From Clonostachys chloroleuca (Eukaryota; Ascomycota; Sordariomycetes; Hypocreales; Bionectriaceae): a stretch of 64,000 nucleotides of DNA. Below the pieces are notes generated by a model, which worked only from the letters and a program-made list of their open reading frames with translations, did no database searches and was not told the DNA's origin. The stretch is from NCBI GenBank assembly GCA_037952775.1, contig JBANAY010000004.1:6696001-6760000 (forward strand). Reading direction: 5' to 3'. This document shows, in pieces, positions 51,904-63,836 of the stretch. The position numbers and the translations under genes are program-made. The number at the start of each line of letters is the position of its first letter. Within the stretch, counting starts at the first letter, position 1.

Positions 51904-53854
51904 ATGTCGACGCCTTACCTCACGTCGTACGCGAATGAATATTCGTTCGCGCGGGGCGCCACCCGAGCCGGCGATGCTGCCCAAGCCGCTGATAATCACC
52001 GGTCCAAAGCTCTGGCCGAGATCGACGGACTCTTTGCTGGTTTCCAGTACCTAGACAGGGCGGAAGGCAACCAAAACCCGAGCGCTCGACCCTTCAATGC
52101 AAGCACTTTCATGCCAGGCCGGGCATCATTTGACGACTTTGAACGTGATCTCAACAGCACAATAACACAACCAGACTTGGCCGGCAGCAACAATCTACAT
52201 CAGGACGAGGGCCGTGCCGTAGACAGTGAGGAACAGCCGTCCAGATGCGATTGGTCATCAATCAGGGACGTTATGGAAGGATCTGAACACCACTGGCGAA
52301 GCTTCCAGCAGCTAGCGGAGAAGCTGAACCTACCCGCCGTCAACAAAATCCGAAATCAATATGAGAATCCCCGTGGTCTTCGTGAGGCAGGCGTCTTTGC
52401 ATTTCGCGAGACACTCTCTGGTGCAGCACCAAAGGACCTAAAGGGCGTTTTTGCATTTGCAAGCCTCTCGTATGTAGTGTCCCAGCTGCTGTGTAGCAAA
52501 GGACGCATTGCAGAACAGGAGATTCTCAAGGGCATCAAGGTCTGGAGAGATGCAATCCAGGATCAAGAAGAAAGAGAAGTGTTTCTAAAACTTGCGGAAG
52601 AGCTTTGGCCAGAAGCAAAAATCCACTTCCATTTCATACCCCTCAACTTAAGCCCAAAATATCTCGACCGCCTGGACAATTTATCGTCTTTTGGGAACCA
52701 TTATTGGCAACCACAGGAAGAATATGCGGCAACATCGACGGCACACTTCAGTGAGGATCAGCAGGGGCATACAAGCCAATTGACATCCGGTGTTAACTCG
52801 AATGCGCCAGAAAGCTTTAATATTTTTCCTACACACGGGAGCTTCACCGATCAGGAATACGCGATACAGTTGCCCGAAGAGTATAATGGCCTTCCCATGT
52901 GGGAGCAGGTGACAAGGATGACGGACTGTACTCGAGAACTGTGGCATTGGCATGAATCATCATTGCACTTGTCTACTGATTCAAGATCAACTGGAGCTAC
53001 GGCAACGTCCGACCATCTGCCTCCAAGAGATGGTCTGAGTTCGACCAACAGCGCCAATACAAAGCCTCCAGATCCCGGGCACGATCCTCCCGATGCCCCA
53101 ACATGCGAGCAACTTCAAAGTACGGCCGTCTTTTGTGCTGTATCTACTTACCTCTTGAATTTCAGCAGGTTCTTCTACCTTCTATCTGGGGGCGGGCTCT
53201 CCGCAAAGAGCTTGCACTCCATCAAGGCTTTCAACGCAGAAAACACCAACCTCAAAGATCATATCCTGGACATGTACCTCGAGCCATTGAAGAATAGCGG
53301 CATTACTCTGAGTTCGCAGAGCCTCGCCATCTGGGCAGTTGCGAGAAAGTTTGTCAAGTTAGTTTGTCAAGTTGGGATGCCTACAGAGTGTGCAGGAGGT
53401 CCAGGACTATCTCATGACAGTCGGAAGGGTAGGTCTGAGCCAGGACATTGGACGAAGAACAGCATTGCTCATATAGAGTGTAGGAGATCCTGCCCACAGG
53501 GAAGCCATTTACACAGTTCTCCCGTTGGGTCTCCTCTATAGGTGAGGGGCCTCTTGTCTCTGTAAGAAGCCCGAGTTGTATGAGTACACCCAAAGGCGGG
53601 CGAATTCGAAAAAGGAAGTCGTATGTGCTTGATAGCAATTTTCTGGGCGATCTTAGGGCGCAGCTGACCGAGGTAGAAGGACCTACGTGTGCGAGACTTG
53701 TCAAAAACCGTACTCCAGCTCGACAAATTTATCAAGACATCGCAACAAACACAAGAAAGCACAGGTATGCCCTGCTGGGTGTACATGGACTAATACCCAA
53801 GGAAGGGCGGATAGGCTGCGTGAACACTTGAGCAAATACCATCCAGAGTATTAG
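51904..53854 (+). pseudogene. C2H2 zinc-finger regulator, frame broken by a 13-bp tandem duplication
   Basis: Exon 1 starts at ATG 51904 (MSTPYLTSYANEYSFARG) and runs to 53428, exon 2 53484-53561, exon 3 53657-53854; introns of 55 and 95 bp. Near residues 105-190 is a conserved-looking helical block (WSSIRDVMEGSEHHW; GVFAFASLSYVVSQLL) that I know only as part of fungal regulators. Exon 3 encodes two C2H2 fingers: YVCETCQKPYSSSTNLSRH followed by VCPAGCTWTNTQGRADRL and EHLSKYH, ending HPEY. At 53349-53374 the 13-bp unit GTTTGTCAAGTTA is present twice, the second ending in G. Exon 1 is 1525 nt, one base over a multiple of three, and is in phase only without 13 bases. As sequenced, translation leaves the frame before the fingers. 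Full length would be about 595 aa. Confidence 0.65.
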
Positions 53855-54721
53855 TATTTGAAAGGCAACAGCTAGTTAGCAATGGTTGAAACAGGAAGCT
53901 TTGCAAGCAGAGACCCCAAGAATATATAAACTGAGATGTTTAGTATGCAAGATGAACAACAGCTAACAATTATCTTGATAATGTATGGAAGAGGTGATTA
54001 ATTTTCTAAGACTACCTCAAGAACCTAAAGAGGAAATACGTGCATTTATTACCAGTTTATATTATATCAATTGGTTATGATTTCTATTACCACTTTCATC
54101 ACCTGAGTGTCTCGATTTAACGGAGAGAAGAAAAGAAGTGAGGAGACTTTCATCTACATCACTTCTTTAAGGTATATTTACGAAGGGTGCCTTTTTTTCT
54201 ACTATACTATAGTTCACTATTCATTGTGTTGAGAACTCGGATTTGGCATCTTATACTTGTTTGACTTTTTATTCAAACTCTCCCCGTATAAATGTTCAAG
54301 AGCAGGAATACCATGTAGTATTTCAGTGGCAAAGTTTCCTTTGCTTAACCTCGGTTTCATTCTTGTCGCAGTACCCTAGTTTGAAGCATGTTTCAGCATC
54401 CTTCCGCCCACTCACATATACACATCCTTCATAGAGCGAGAGTTTCGTCCCCGTGCATCGCAGGAACGATAGCTCATTCGATGAGCTGGATTGATGTGCC
54501 GAAAAGCTCTACGGCTAAACGCAATATCACCTAAGTATTTGGTGTCTCGGCCTTTTCGATGACCGGCTGGGGCTTTGTGATATTCCTGCTAGAATGTGTC
54601 GCTCGAAGAGGTATGGCAGCCAAACACTCAACTTATATGATAAAAAATTCTTTGCTGGGAAATAAAAGACCTCTATACGCGTGATTAGTTAAGGGGGAAA
54701 TACAAATCACGTCGGGCAGCA
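53855..54721. other. Intergenic, no gene seen
   Basis: About 870 bp between convergent gene ends, moderately AT-rich. No recognisable feature. Confidence 0.45.
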
Positions 54722-56290
54722 CTAACGGTCCAACTCCTCCAATGTCATCTGTTTAGTTTCTCGGACGAAGCAGAATATCAGGATCCAAGCGATGAAGTTC
54801 AGTCCAGCATAAAAGCCGACTGAAGTATCGGGTCAGTATATCAGCCGGAAAAGCGATATTTGGATTGGTTAGTATATAACTCACAAGCAACAGTCTGCAT
54901 TCTAGGGAAGGTTAGGCTAAGAACGCCAGCTTCGGTCGCGAGTCAGTCAATAGATCATGAACTTAAAAAATCTCCGACGCTCACCAAAGATGTTGTTGAT
55001 ACACACAGCCCAAGCCATGCCCTGTTCGCATTAAATTGTGGGGAAGACTTCAGCAGAGTACTGAAAAGCAACAGGTCCTTCACCCAAACAATAGGTGATT
55101 GTGAAGAGATAGATAAATCCGAGCCATATTAGCTTTTGTCAAGTCATCTCTCGTTAATTCGTCTTACAAAATAACAGGTTCAATCTGTACCCCACGGCGC
55201 CCTGAATCATTTAGTAGCAAGAGTCCCACGGCCAGGAGGAAGATACACATGAACGGGAACGTCTATGGAACATCAAGTCAGCCTTGATCTAGCTACACGG
55301 GCAGGGGAGCGGGAATAGCTCACAGCTAGGGTCAGACATCTTCGCCCCTTGGTATCAATCAGGAAAAGAGTAGGGATTATGAAAACAACTTGGATAGCAC
55401 TATAGCCTAAGGGATGCGTATAATGCCTCGTCTTGGGAATAGCCGATATTTCGAAAGATGCTTGAACTGTAAAATGAGATAACTGCCGAAATTTGTGAGT
55501 ATTGGTCTATTGGTCTATTGCCAAATTAACTAAACAAACTTACTGTTGATCCTATACATTTGTTGTGCCAATATCACAGTTGAGGCACCGTAGTTTGCCC
55601 TTCGTATTCGTGGTATGGCGAAGCAGTCTCAGAGACGAATGAGATACCCGGCACCTCTCGCTTCCTTTAGCTCCTCTTGATATATGACCTACGAATAGTA
55701 AAAGTCCCTTGCACCAATGATTGGATGCGCATGGAGTTTACATATAGATTGGAATGCTTCGGCGCGCCGCCCGTGCTTCATGAGCCAGCGAGGAGACTCA
55801 GGGCAGAAATAAATACCAACCGCGAGGAGGAAGGATGGGATGAATGCAGAACCTAACTCAAGGCGCCAGGCAATATCTCCTATATCCTTGACGATGATAT
55901 TCGTACAGAAGCCGAGAAAGATACCTTTCTTAAAATGTTAGTAAGAAATACTGGTCTATGATGAGGGTTGATATGATAGGTTGGTGGAAACCTCGACCCA
56001 CGATGGCAAACCGCTAACAAAGGGCTTAGAGAAGACTTGTCTATCACGACCTAAAGCTGCCAGAATATAACGAGAGCACCTCTAATACGAGCTGGTGCTA
56101 TCTCAGCAGAGTAAATTGGAACGGTAGTATTTTTAGCTCTAATTCCGATACCCATAACGAAGCGCGCCGCAAAAAAGACCTTGCTACGACTGTGCGAACC
56201 CGGAACCTATAGGTGTGGCGCCCAAACAGCAAGCTGATATAAAAATCTCGCCTCGTCGGCCGAATTAGTGGTTGAGGGGATCGATAATAA
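54722..56290 (-). pseudogene. MFS sugar transporter relic
   Basis: Minus-strand fragments of a sugar porter appear in order from 56290 to 54722. These are FGRRGEIFISACCLGA, RFVMGIGIRAKNTTVPIYS then AEIAPARIRGALVIFWQL, AWRLELGSAFIPSFLL, and YFCPESPRWLMKHGRRAEAF then SICKLHAHP. The end reads VGFYAGLNFIAWILIFCFVR then ETKQMTLEELDR and a stop at 54722-54724. Frames change repeatedly, stops occur, and the N-terminal helix-1 part is missing at 56290. The PESPRW and ETK motifs identify the SP family. It lies 165 bp from the ATG of the dioxygenase, divergently, so it may once have shared that promoter. Confidence 0.75.
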
Positions 56291-56455
56291 AGGTACTACT
56301 GAGGAAGAGTCAGTAGGCACTGTGAGACGCTGCGAACCCTTCTACGCTTTAAATACATATATCACTGCTAAATTACTATTGAAATCTTCAGGTATGCATT
56401 CTCGTATTTTCTCAACTTTTCCCCTTGTACTCATCCTGATAAAAAAACATCAAAT

Positions 56456-57376
56456 ATGACTCCCTCCAAGGACGATCGCCAGAGACCCTTGCCCGACGTC
56501 CAAACGTTTAATGCGGCGACGGCTCATGTTGATGATATTGTGGCTGCTCTGATTGTGGCGGGCGGTTGCGTGCTTAAGGGCGTTGTGGCACAGGATGACC
56601 TCGCCCAGATCGAGAAAGATACGCGTGCCTGTATCCTTGGCGACAAGGCCTGGGGCGGAGACTTTTTCCCAAAAGAAACCAAGCGCGTCATGGGCCTGAT
56701 TGGCAAGTCGCCCACCTTCATAAAGGCTATTGTGCAGAGCTCCCTGGCCGTGGCCGCCGCCGAGAAGATTCTTACGTCGACGTACAGCTGCTGGGTTGGG
56801 GATGAGTGGAAGACGTTTGTGAGCAAACCACAGCTGAACAACACCATCATCTTCAGCATCGCTCCCGGGGCGCGTAATCAGGAACTTCATCGCGACGACA
56901 TGATACACCATAACCCGGTTCGCCAACGTACCGCCGCCGACTATAAGATCGGCGACGACACGGGAGTCGGCTATTTTGTCGCCGGGAAAAAGGCGACCAA
57001 GGACAACGGCGTTACGCGCTTCATTCCTGGTTCTCACCTCTGGGACCAGGCCACACCTCCAGACGAAAGCCTTACTTTTTACGCTGAGATGGCGGCTGGC
57101 GACGCCTTCCTCTCTAGCTGCTACCATGGCGGCAGTGCAAACAAGACGGTAGACCAGGAGCGATTGATGTATAGCTGTTTCTATACTAAAGGTTTCCTTC
57201 GGCAGGAGGAGAATCAGTACCTGTCGACGCCATTTGAGGCCATCAAGAAGAAATACGATCAACCGACATTGGAGCTTCTAGGTTATAATTTGAGCCCTCC
57301 TTTAATGGGATGGGTGGAGATGAAGCATCCATTGGAATTTCTTAAAGGGAGAGAGTCATTTAAAGATCTATACTAA
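56456..57376 (+). CDS. PhyH-family Fe(II)/2-oxoglutarate dioxygenase
   Basis: Single exon, 306 aa, ATG at 56456 with AT-rich upstream (TTTAAATACATATAT near 56348). The double-stranded beta-helix metal site is visible: HRD at His145/Asp147 (QELHRDDMIHH) and distal His224 in SSCYHGGSANKT. The 2-oxoglutarate-binding Arg is probably Arg236 (QERLMYSCFY). NGVTRFIPGSH around 184-194 is typical of fungal phytanoyl-CoA dioxygenase-like enzymes, a group that includes secondary-metabolite tailoring oxygenases (fumitremorgin and meroterpenoid pathways). No signal peptide. The substrate is unknown and no core biosynthetic enzyme is present in this window. Neighbours are a transporter relic upstream and an amidase downstream. 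The long open stretch on the opposite strand is a shadow. Confidence 0.88.
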   Translation: MTPSKDDRQRPLPDVQTFNAATAHVDDIVAALIVAGGCVLKGVVAQDDLAQIEKDTRACILGDKAWGGDFFPKETKRVMGLIGKSPTFIKAIVQSSLAVAAAEKILTSTYSCWVGDEWKTFVSKPQLNNTIIFSIAPGARNQELHRDDMIHHNPVRQRTAADYKIGDDTGVGYFVAGKKATKDNGVTRFIPGSHLWDQATPPDESLTFYAEMAAGDAFLSSCYHGGSANKTVDQERLMYSCFYTKGFLRQEENQYLSTPFEAIKKKYDQPTLELLGYNLSPPLMGWVEMKHPLEFLKGRESFKDLY

Positions 57377-58167
57377 TAGATCTTATTTTAAAAATATAGC
57401 TGCTTACCTATCTACTTTCTCTTATCTCAGAAGTATCAGAACATTCGATACAAGATTGAAGCTAGCTGGACCTAGAGTAAACCACCATCGACAGCGAAGA
57501 TATCGATATAAAGTCTTGGAACAAGGCGTGCATCTAGTCAGTAACGAAAAGTAATCACGATGTATTAAGTGATTATTTACTAAAAAGGGAAAACGGACAT
57601 TGGCGTTTGTGGGCACGGAATGAAAGGCGTGGTGGGGCAGGGGCCTAGAGTATGAGAACTATATTTCATTTGGATGGACTTGAAGCAAATTTATATGTGC
57701 GATAGATACTACCCCCGGAAGCATGTCGGATGCAAATTGTTTGATTTTACAAAGCAGAGAGACCAGCTAGCCACCTTCAGATCCTGGCAAGACTACGGCT
57801 ATCACAGCTACTTTTGGTAGGGTAGAAAGTCCAGGTTTGCCAGTTTACTGCACAGCGGCTAGAATGGTCTCATTTGGGTATAGCCCCAGATTCCAGGAAC
57901 CAATCTTCACTCCCGTACTTCCATACATTTGCCTGATTCATGCGATAAACTTTAACAGGTCAAGTGTCAACTGAGCCCAATCACACAGCGGCTCGAATAA
58001 CCCTAGTCTGATTAGCAGGATGGCGACCCATAGAGACAAGTAGCAGGGTGATAAATACTGTACACAACGCCACTGGTAAAAAAAAACTGGCAGCATGGGT
58101 ATACATGTTCAGGCATTCGTCTCTTTGAAATAGCCATTGCATATTGCCTTGCATTTCAATTTCGACC
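57377..58167. other. Intergenic, no gene seen
   Basis: 790 bp between dioxygenase and amidase. No open stretch of note. Confidence 0.45.
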
Positions 58168-60154
58168 ATGATTTGTAAAACACTTGGCTTGCTTCTTCTG
58201 ACCGCGAGAATTGTGTCATCAAGTCTCGAATCCTCTGGGTTGTCTGTCAAACTAAACGACGTGGATTACTTCATCTCGCCATTCTCTCAGGGCAGGGCAT
58301 ATGATCAGCCAATTGACGCCAAATCTCGCGGCGGCCAATTCGGTTTTGTGCCTGTGACAGTGATTGCGGAGACTAGTACTGATATCGCTGGTCTGCTCAC
58401 CAATTGGTCAACAATCGACGATGTTTGGCAGCCTGGCTTTCTTACCACCATCATCCTCGCCAGCTCTGGCAGATCGAGATCTAGGCCTGTGAGCATGACC
58501 TACTACGCCAACTTTACATCTGAGGTTCTGCCTTTGCAAGGGAATAACCATATTCCTTCTGGTCCTTATTTCCTCGACACTTATACAGGAGAGGTCCATC
58601 AAGCCTTTCGCCTCTACGATGACTTCGCCGGTGCTTTCACTCAATCTTTACTACAGAAACCGGATGGGACTTTCCAAACCTTATCTGCTCATATCCAATC
58701 CTCGGCCTCATTGACCATTGGTGTACCATCCCGTCTCTATTTCGCAGCGACCAAGGAGAAGCCTTTAGCTGGTGTTCGGGTGGGAGTTAAAGACATCGTC
58801 ACCCTCGCTGGTGCGAGAAGATCCAACGGCAACCGAGCGTGGTACGGTCTCTATCCCCCAGCTAGCCAGACTTGTACCGTGATACAGACTCTGCTAGATG
58901 CGGGAGCTATCATTGTTGGCCTTCAGAAATTGTCGCAGTTTGCCAATGGCGAGACACCTACAGCGGATTGGGTCGACTACCACGCACCGTTTAACCCTCG
59001 GGGAGACGGATATCAAGACACTGCATCATCATCTGCTGGGGCCGGCTCATCCATAGGATCGTATGAGTGGCTCGACCTGGCTGTTGGAAGCGATACCGGT
59101 GGGTCTATTCGAGGTCCAGCAGCAGTTCAGGGTGTATTCGGAAATCGGCCCACTCATGGTCTTGTCAGCCTTGACAATGTCATGCCAATGTCACCTAGCC
59201 TGGACACTGTCGGCTTCTTGGCTCGCGACCCCTATATTTGGGGTGCTGCACAAGCCGCAATGTACAAGGACAATTATACATCTTATGGTAGCGCCGGGAT
59301 GGAATATCCTGAAAAGCTGTATACACTCGATTTTCCCACCAAAGATACCCCGACAACCAAGATTCTGAACAAATTTTCAGCCGATCTCGCCGCATTCTTG
59401 AATACCACAGTGACACCGCTCAATATCAGTAAAGAATGGGAAACCTCTGGTCCTGCTCAGATGGGAAGCAATACAATTCCTCAACTTCTCAATCTCACAT
59501 ATACGGCTCTCATCACCATGGACCAAACACGATTACTTCGTGACCCATTTTACAAAGATTACGCAGGTAGGTTAGGACAGAATCATGATAGGCGCAGTGC
59601 TGACATTGTCGCTTTGCCTGGCAGCTGTTCACGATGGACGCCTTCCCTTTGTTGATCCAGTTCCCTTGGCCCGCTGGTCCTGGGGTGACGAGCAGCCCGA
59701 CTACCAAAGAACTAATGCTATTGTAAACAAAACGCTCTTCATGAACTGGTTCAACGAGAAGATTCTGCCTAGATCTCCCGACACCAGGACTTGTTCGAGT
59801 AGTATCATCTTGCACACAGACAGCACGGGCAGCCTCTCAAACCGCAATCGCTACCTCAACCCACCCGCTCTCCCATTCGGCTTCTCCAATGGGGAGATTT
59901 CTGTGTTTGCAGAGACCCCGGACAGTGTTTTTCCGCTCGGCGAGATCCCCGTCCAGAGCACTATCACTAACCATACCGAGCTTATTCCAGTAGCAGTCGA
60001 TGTCATGGCGGCCAAAGGATGTGATGGATTGATTGCTCAACTCGCATTAGACCTTGTCGAGGCAGGGATTGTAATGAAACCAAAGGCTGGGTCAACGCTC
60101 CATGGAGGAGAAATCTTGCTTCGACGAGACGATTCACCATGGACCTCGGCATAA
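58168..60154 (+). CDS. Secreted amidase (amidase-signature family)
   Basis: Exons 58168-59566 and 59625-60154 with a 58-bp intron give 642 aa. The ATG at 58168 gives MICKTLGLLLLTARIVSSS, a clear signal peptide. The Ser-cis-Ser-Lys apparatus is visible: Lys near residue 208 in VGVKDIV, the cis-Ser region in SSSAGAGSSIGSYEW near 288, and the nucleophile Ser near 313 in GSDTGGSIRGPAAVQG. The N-terminal 190 residues are an added domain found in fungal members, with YFLDTYTGEV. Several NxT/S sites suit a secreted glycoprotein. It would hydrolyse an amide or a related ester bond; substrate unknown. The start was moved to the first ATG; an upstream open stretch lacks one. Intact. Confidence 0.88.
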
Positions 60155-61660
60155 AGCGCCTATATTTCTCCTAGTATCCCGATGGCTCGAACACTTTTCC
60201 TGGGGTAATATGTATCCTTTTTTGATATGGAAAATCTAGTATAATATTAATAATGAAGATGGTCGTTTGATCAAAAACCTTGAACACTACTGAGTTGTGG
60301 AGTGGTTCCAGGTCGCTACAGCAAAAGACTGAGATATCGCAGACCTGGTTGGATGTCCAGCTCTAACACTCATTGCTCAGGGTTTGATTTGGGTGTTTGT
60401 AAGTATATAATGAATTGATCAAATGGACTTGGTGGTATTTTGGGACAATCATCCCATCTCGTGTCCAAGGGCTAGCGGCAGCAAGTGATAGCGCCTTCAG
60501 GAGACTTCCCAGAATTTCTTCCTTCAGACAGTAATATTCGACATGCTTTTCCCCCTTTAAGTCAACCGGAATCTCTCAAGGCCATACTTTATCCATGGAA
60601 ATAACACAGGGCTCTTGGGGAATCTTCAGTCATGTGTCTGGGACTCTGGGTGGCTGATTTATCCTCTCACTGACTCAAGCTCAGGCAAAGCCTCGAAGGC
60701 ACTGAAAGATATGTAGCAGGTAATTTGAACCTCGGCGGATTTATTTTCTACAGCAGTAGCAAGGAAATCTTCTCGTGTGAGGTTGTAGGAGAAGAGTATA
60801 TTTCGCTCTTAAATAGAGTTTAATAGTCAAGTCTTCCTGAAAGCTGATAATTATAACCTTTTTGAACCTTCTCCTACGAAAGCGGGAGCAGCATCTTAAC
60901 TTTAAGCACTTTTAGTGCGAGAGGCTAAGCCAATTGGGCACTCTTACGGTTCCCTTTGGACATCAGGAGGTTGACGCATTCACGAGAATAGGGTTTGTAA
61001 GGCCAAGCTGGGATTCCACACGACCCATTCCAGGCCAATCCTATTTGAAATCTCCGACAGTCCGCACGTGCTTCTTGAACCCGGAAAGCATTGCTCAAAT
61101 ACGGCTAGATTGACATGGGGCGGCTATTAAAAGAAATGAATAAAATAAAACCAGTGAATATTATAGGTCCAGCATTCTTCCTCAAGATGTACACGCTCCG
61201 GCTGGGTGTGGACCAAGGGCTGAATATATATTAGTAGTATATTGTATGGCTGAATGGAACATGAGAATGGAGGTTAGACACAGGCGCTATACGTCAAGCC
61301 GATCAAACGCCTTCATTCCTCCTATGCGGTCTAGACCTGCTCAAAAAATTAATATACGCCAACGCTGTGAGACTTACACTACTGGAGCTGGGAAATTCTA
61401 GCCACAAAGTCGAATAAGGATGTGAGCTACAATTGCTATTCACACCATGGCGAATATTGGGAACGCCACCATTTCAGCTGAGAAATAGTCCGCAGTTAGA
61501 TTCCAGAACGAGGATAGTGTGGCGATTTCGAAGTTCCCCTCACATTATCACATGCTGTGCTCTATACAGCTATAAGGGCTGGACGCTTATAATCCTTGGA
61601 GGGGTCTTGGAGGGGGGGGGGTAGCCCTTCATTGTGTTATTATACACTACGACTCCCACA
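60155..61660. other. Intergenic, no gene seen
   Basis: 1.5 kb of roughly 45% GC. A run of G lies near 61610-61621, just before the nuclease gene. Open stretches are short and unremarkable. Confidence 0.45.
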
Positions 61661-62671
61661 ATGATGTTTTCACCCATTTTCGTATTATTCAGCCTTTTGT
61701 ATCTACCTAGTGTCACTGCTTGGGGAGGTAAGTCTAACACTGGCGTTCTTTCAATGAACCAGGGAGGCAGTAACTAAAAGCAACAGCCCTTGGTCATAAT
61801 ACCACAGCGTGGGTCGCCAGTCACTTTGTCTCGGAAGCGACTGCGGGTTACTTGAAAGATCTCCTTCACAACCACGACGAGGATTATTTGGCTAGTATTG
61901 CATCATGGGCGGACATACCTGGAAACAGCCGCCGCACTGACCACTTCATCGATGCTCACGACGATCTAGCAAACCGGAACTGCAATGTCAACTATGCGCG
62001 TGATTGCAAGCAAGAAGGATGCATTATAAGTGCCCTTGCTGAATACACTGAGCAGGCTTTGGCTCCTGCGACAGGGAATGGGGACATCGACCAGGCTGTA
62101 AAGTTGCTTGTGCACTTCATAGGGGACTTACATCAGCCACTACATAATGAAGACGTTGCCCAAGGGGGAACCCAGCTTCATGTTCGTTGGGAATCCTCAG
62201 ACAGGACATTGCATAAGGTGTGGGATACTCAGATTGCCGAGAAACTCACCGAGGAGCTTGGGGGTAGGCCCATAGACCGTGCTTCCAGATGGGCGGACCA
62301 GCTTGCCAGCAAAATCACAGATAGAGAGTTCGCGGATCAGAGGCGCGACTGGCTGAAACATTTGGACGTGAGGAACCCAAACGGGACCGCGATGATTTGG
62401 TCTCAAGAAACAAACAAGCTGGTGTGCAGCAATGGTGAGAATCATCGTCATGTGTTTTTTCTACTCTCTTGAATTACTCACTTACATATTCTCAGTTTTC
62501 CCGCGTGGTTTCGGTCCCGACCAAATCAGAGGAAAAGAGCTTAGCGAAAATTACTATGAGCAAGCCTGGCCAGTTGTCGAGAGACAAGTCGCTCGGGCTG
62601 GTTATCGTATGGCAGCCTGGCTTGACGCTGTGGCCGAGCAGGTTAATGGTCGTGGACAAGGAGAACTTTGA
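61661..62671 (+). CDS. S1/P1-type zinc nuclease, secreted
   Basis: Exons 61661-61727, 61787-62434 and 62496-62671, introns 59 and 61 bp, 296 aa, the usual size. MMFSPIFVLFSLLYLPSVTA is a signal peptide; cleavage before WGALGH leaves the N-terminal Trp that binds zinc in this family, and the WG/A junction is formed by the first intron. Zinc-site motifs are ASWADIP, THFIDAHDD-like RTDHFIDAHDD, HFIGDLHQPLH and the HVRWESSDRTLHKVWD block with its essential His and Asp. S1/P1 enzymes degrade single-stranded nucleic acid and release 3' phosphate from nucleotides, for nutrient scavenging outside the cell. Intact, and next to another secreted hydrolase (amidase). Confidence 0.92.
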
Positions 62672-63836
62672 TTGATTGGGGTTGGGTCTGCACTTGTTGT
62701 GACGGGAGCTTTAAGATCTCCAATGCAAGTCTGCCGGATCTAAGGAACAGACGAGGTTCTTTTTGCGCCCCAGCTTGAATGTTCAGCGCTAAGCCACTGA
62801 TATCCGGCATCCCCAGGGATCTGTGCGAGGTAGGAAGGTATTATTATTGTAGGTAACTGAACCACCTGTATTATGTGAAAGAAATTGTAGTCGTAAATTG
62901 AATCAATCGCTTCATTTCGTTAGCTAGAAATTAATAGCAAAAGGTTCAAGTTGTAAGAGTTTCCGCATACGCGGAGTACGACTCGTGAGGTTTTTTCATG
63001 TTATGTATAGTCAACCCAAAGTAGCAAGCCGAGTGCCTTTTCACCAGAAATTCTATCCATCATATTCAAGACTATTTCTTTAAGGGCTCTGAAAATGGTC
63101 CTAGTAAGGTTCTGGCCGTACAACATATCTGATTTAGCGTATGTCAGTGGGAAATATAACCTACTCAACAATTTTTACGGCCAAAGGTCATCGTCTGGGC
63201 TGTGGGTCGAAGGAGATAATAGAGCTGGCGGATTTGAACGGAGATGAGAAAATTGGCACAAGCTCTCACGAAGACTATGCAATACTTACGAGCTAATATA
63301 CAAGATACTGATGCAAGAGTTGAATATATCGGATTGGTTACTCTTTCGAGTGAATGCAGCGTATTCAATTGAGACCTTCATCTGTGGTCAGAAATCGACA
63401 TTCAATCTATTGCCTCTCTGCATCAATGGGCCGAATCGCATACTCTTAGACTTGATAAACATTTCTCGAACTGGTAAAGTTGTTGTGGAGCTTGTGCATT
63501 TGATCCCACAACCGATCTCTACCCTTAACGTTAGTGTCGTGGCAATGATCACAATACCAATCCACTCTCAGCATCGTAGCCGGCCCAGACTAACCCCTCG
63601 TTTGAGCATCTGATGCTAACCGGATCTCTGACTGCCTATTACACGATTAAAGGAGAAAATCCTGCTATTCTATCTTGTTTGGTGCTTCCACATGCAAGAC
63701 TCAGGCGGACCCGGCAGTTTACCCCGTGGACATGCCACTGAAACGATTTGGAAAGCTGGGCGTCTCTATAAGGCTTATACGCGTTTGTAAATTGTGTTCA
63801 TTCTCACTCATTGGGTCCAGTCAGCCATTAGATCTT
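62672..63836. other. Intergenic, no gene seen
   Basis: 1.16 kb with no supported coding region. A 100-codon plus-strand stretch at 63311-63613 has no recognisable feature. Confidence 0.45.

Noticed and set aside
56450..57262. 270-codon open stretch on the minus strand opposite the PhyH dioxygenase
   Set aside because: It mirrors the third-position bias of the real gene, lacks any family motif, and the plus strand has full catalytic residues.
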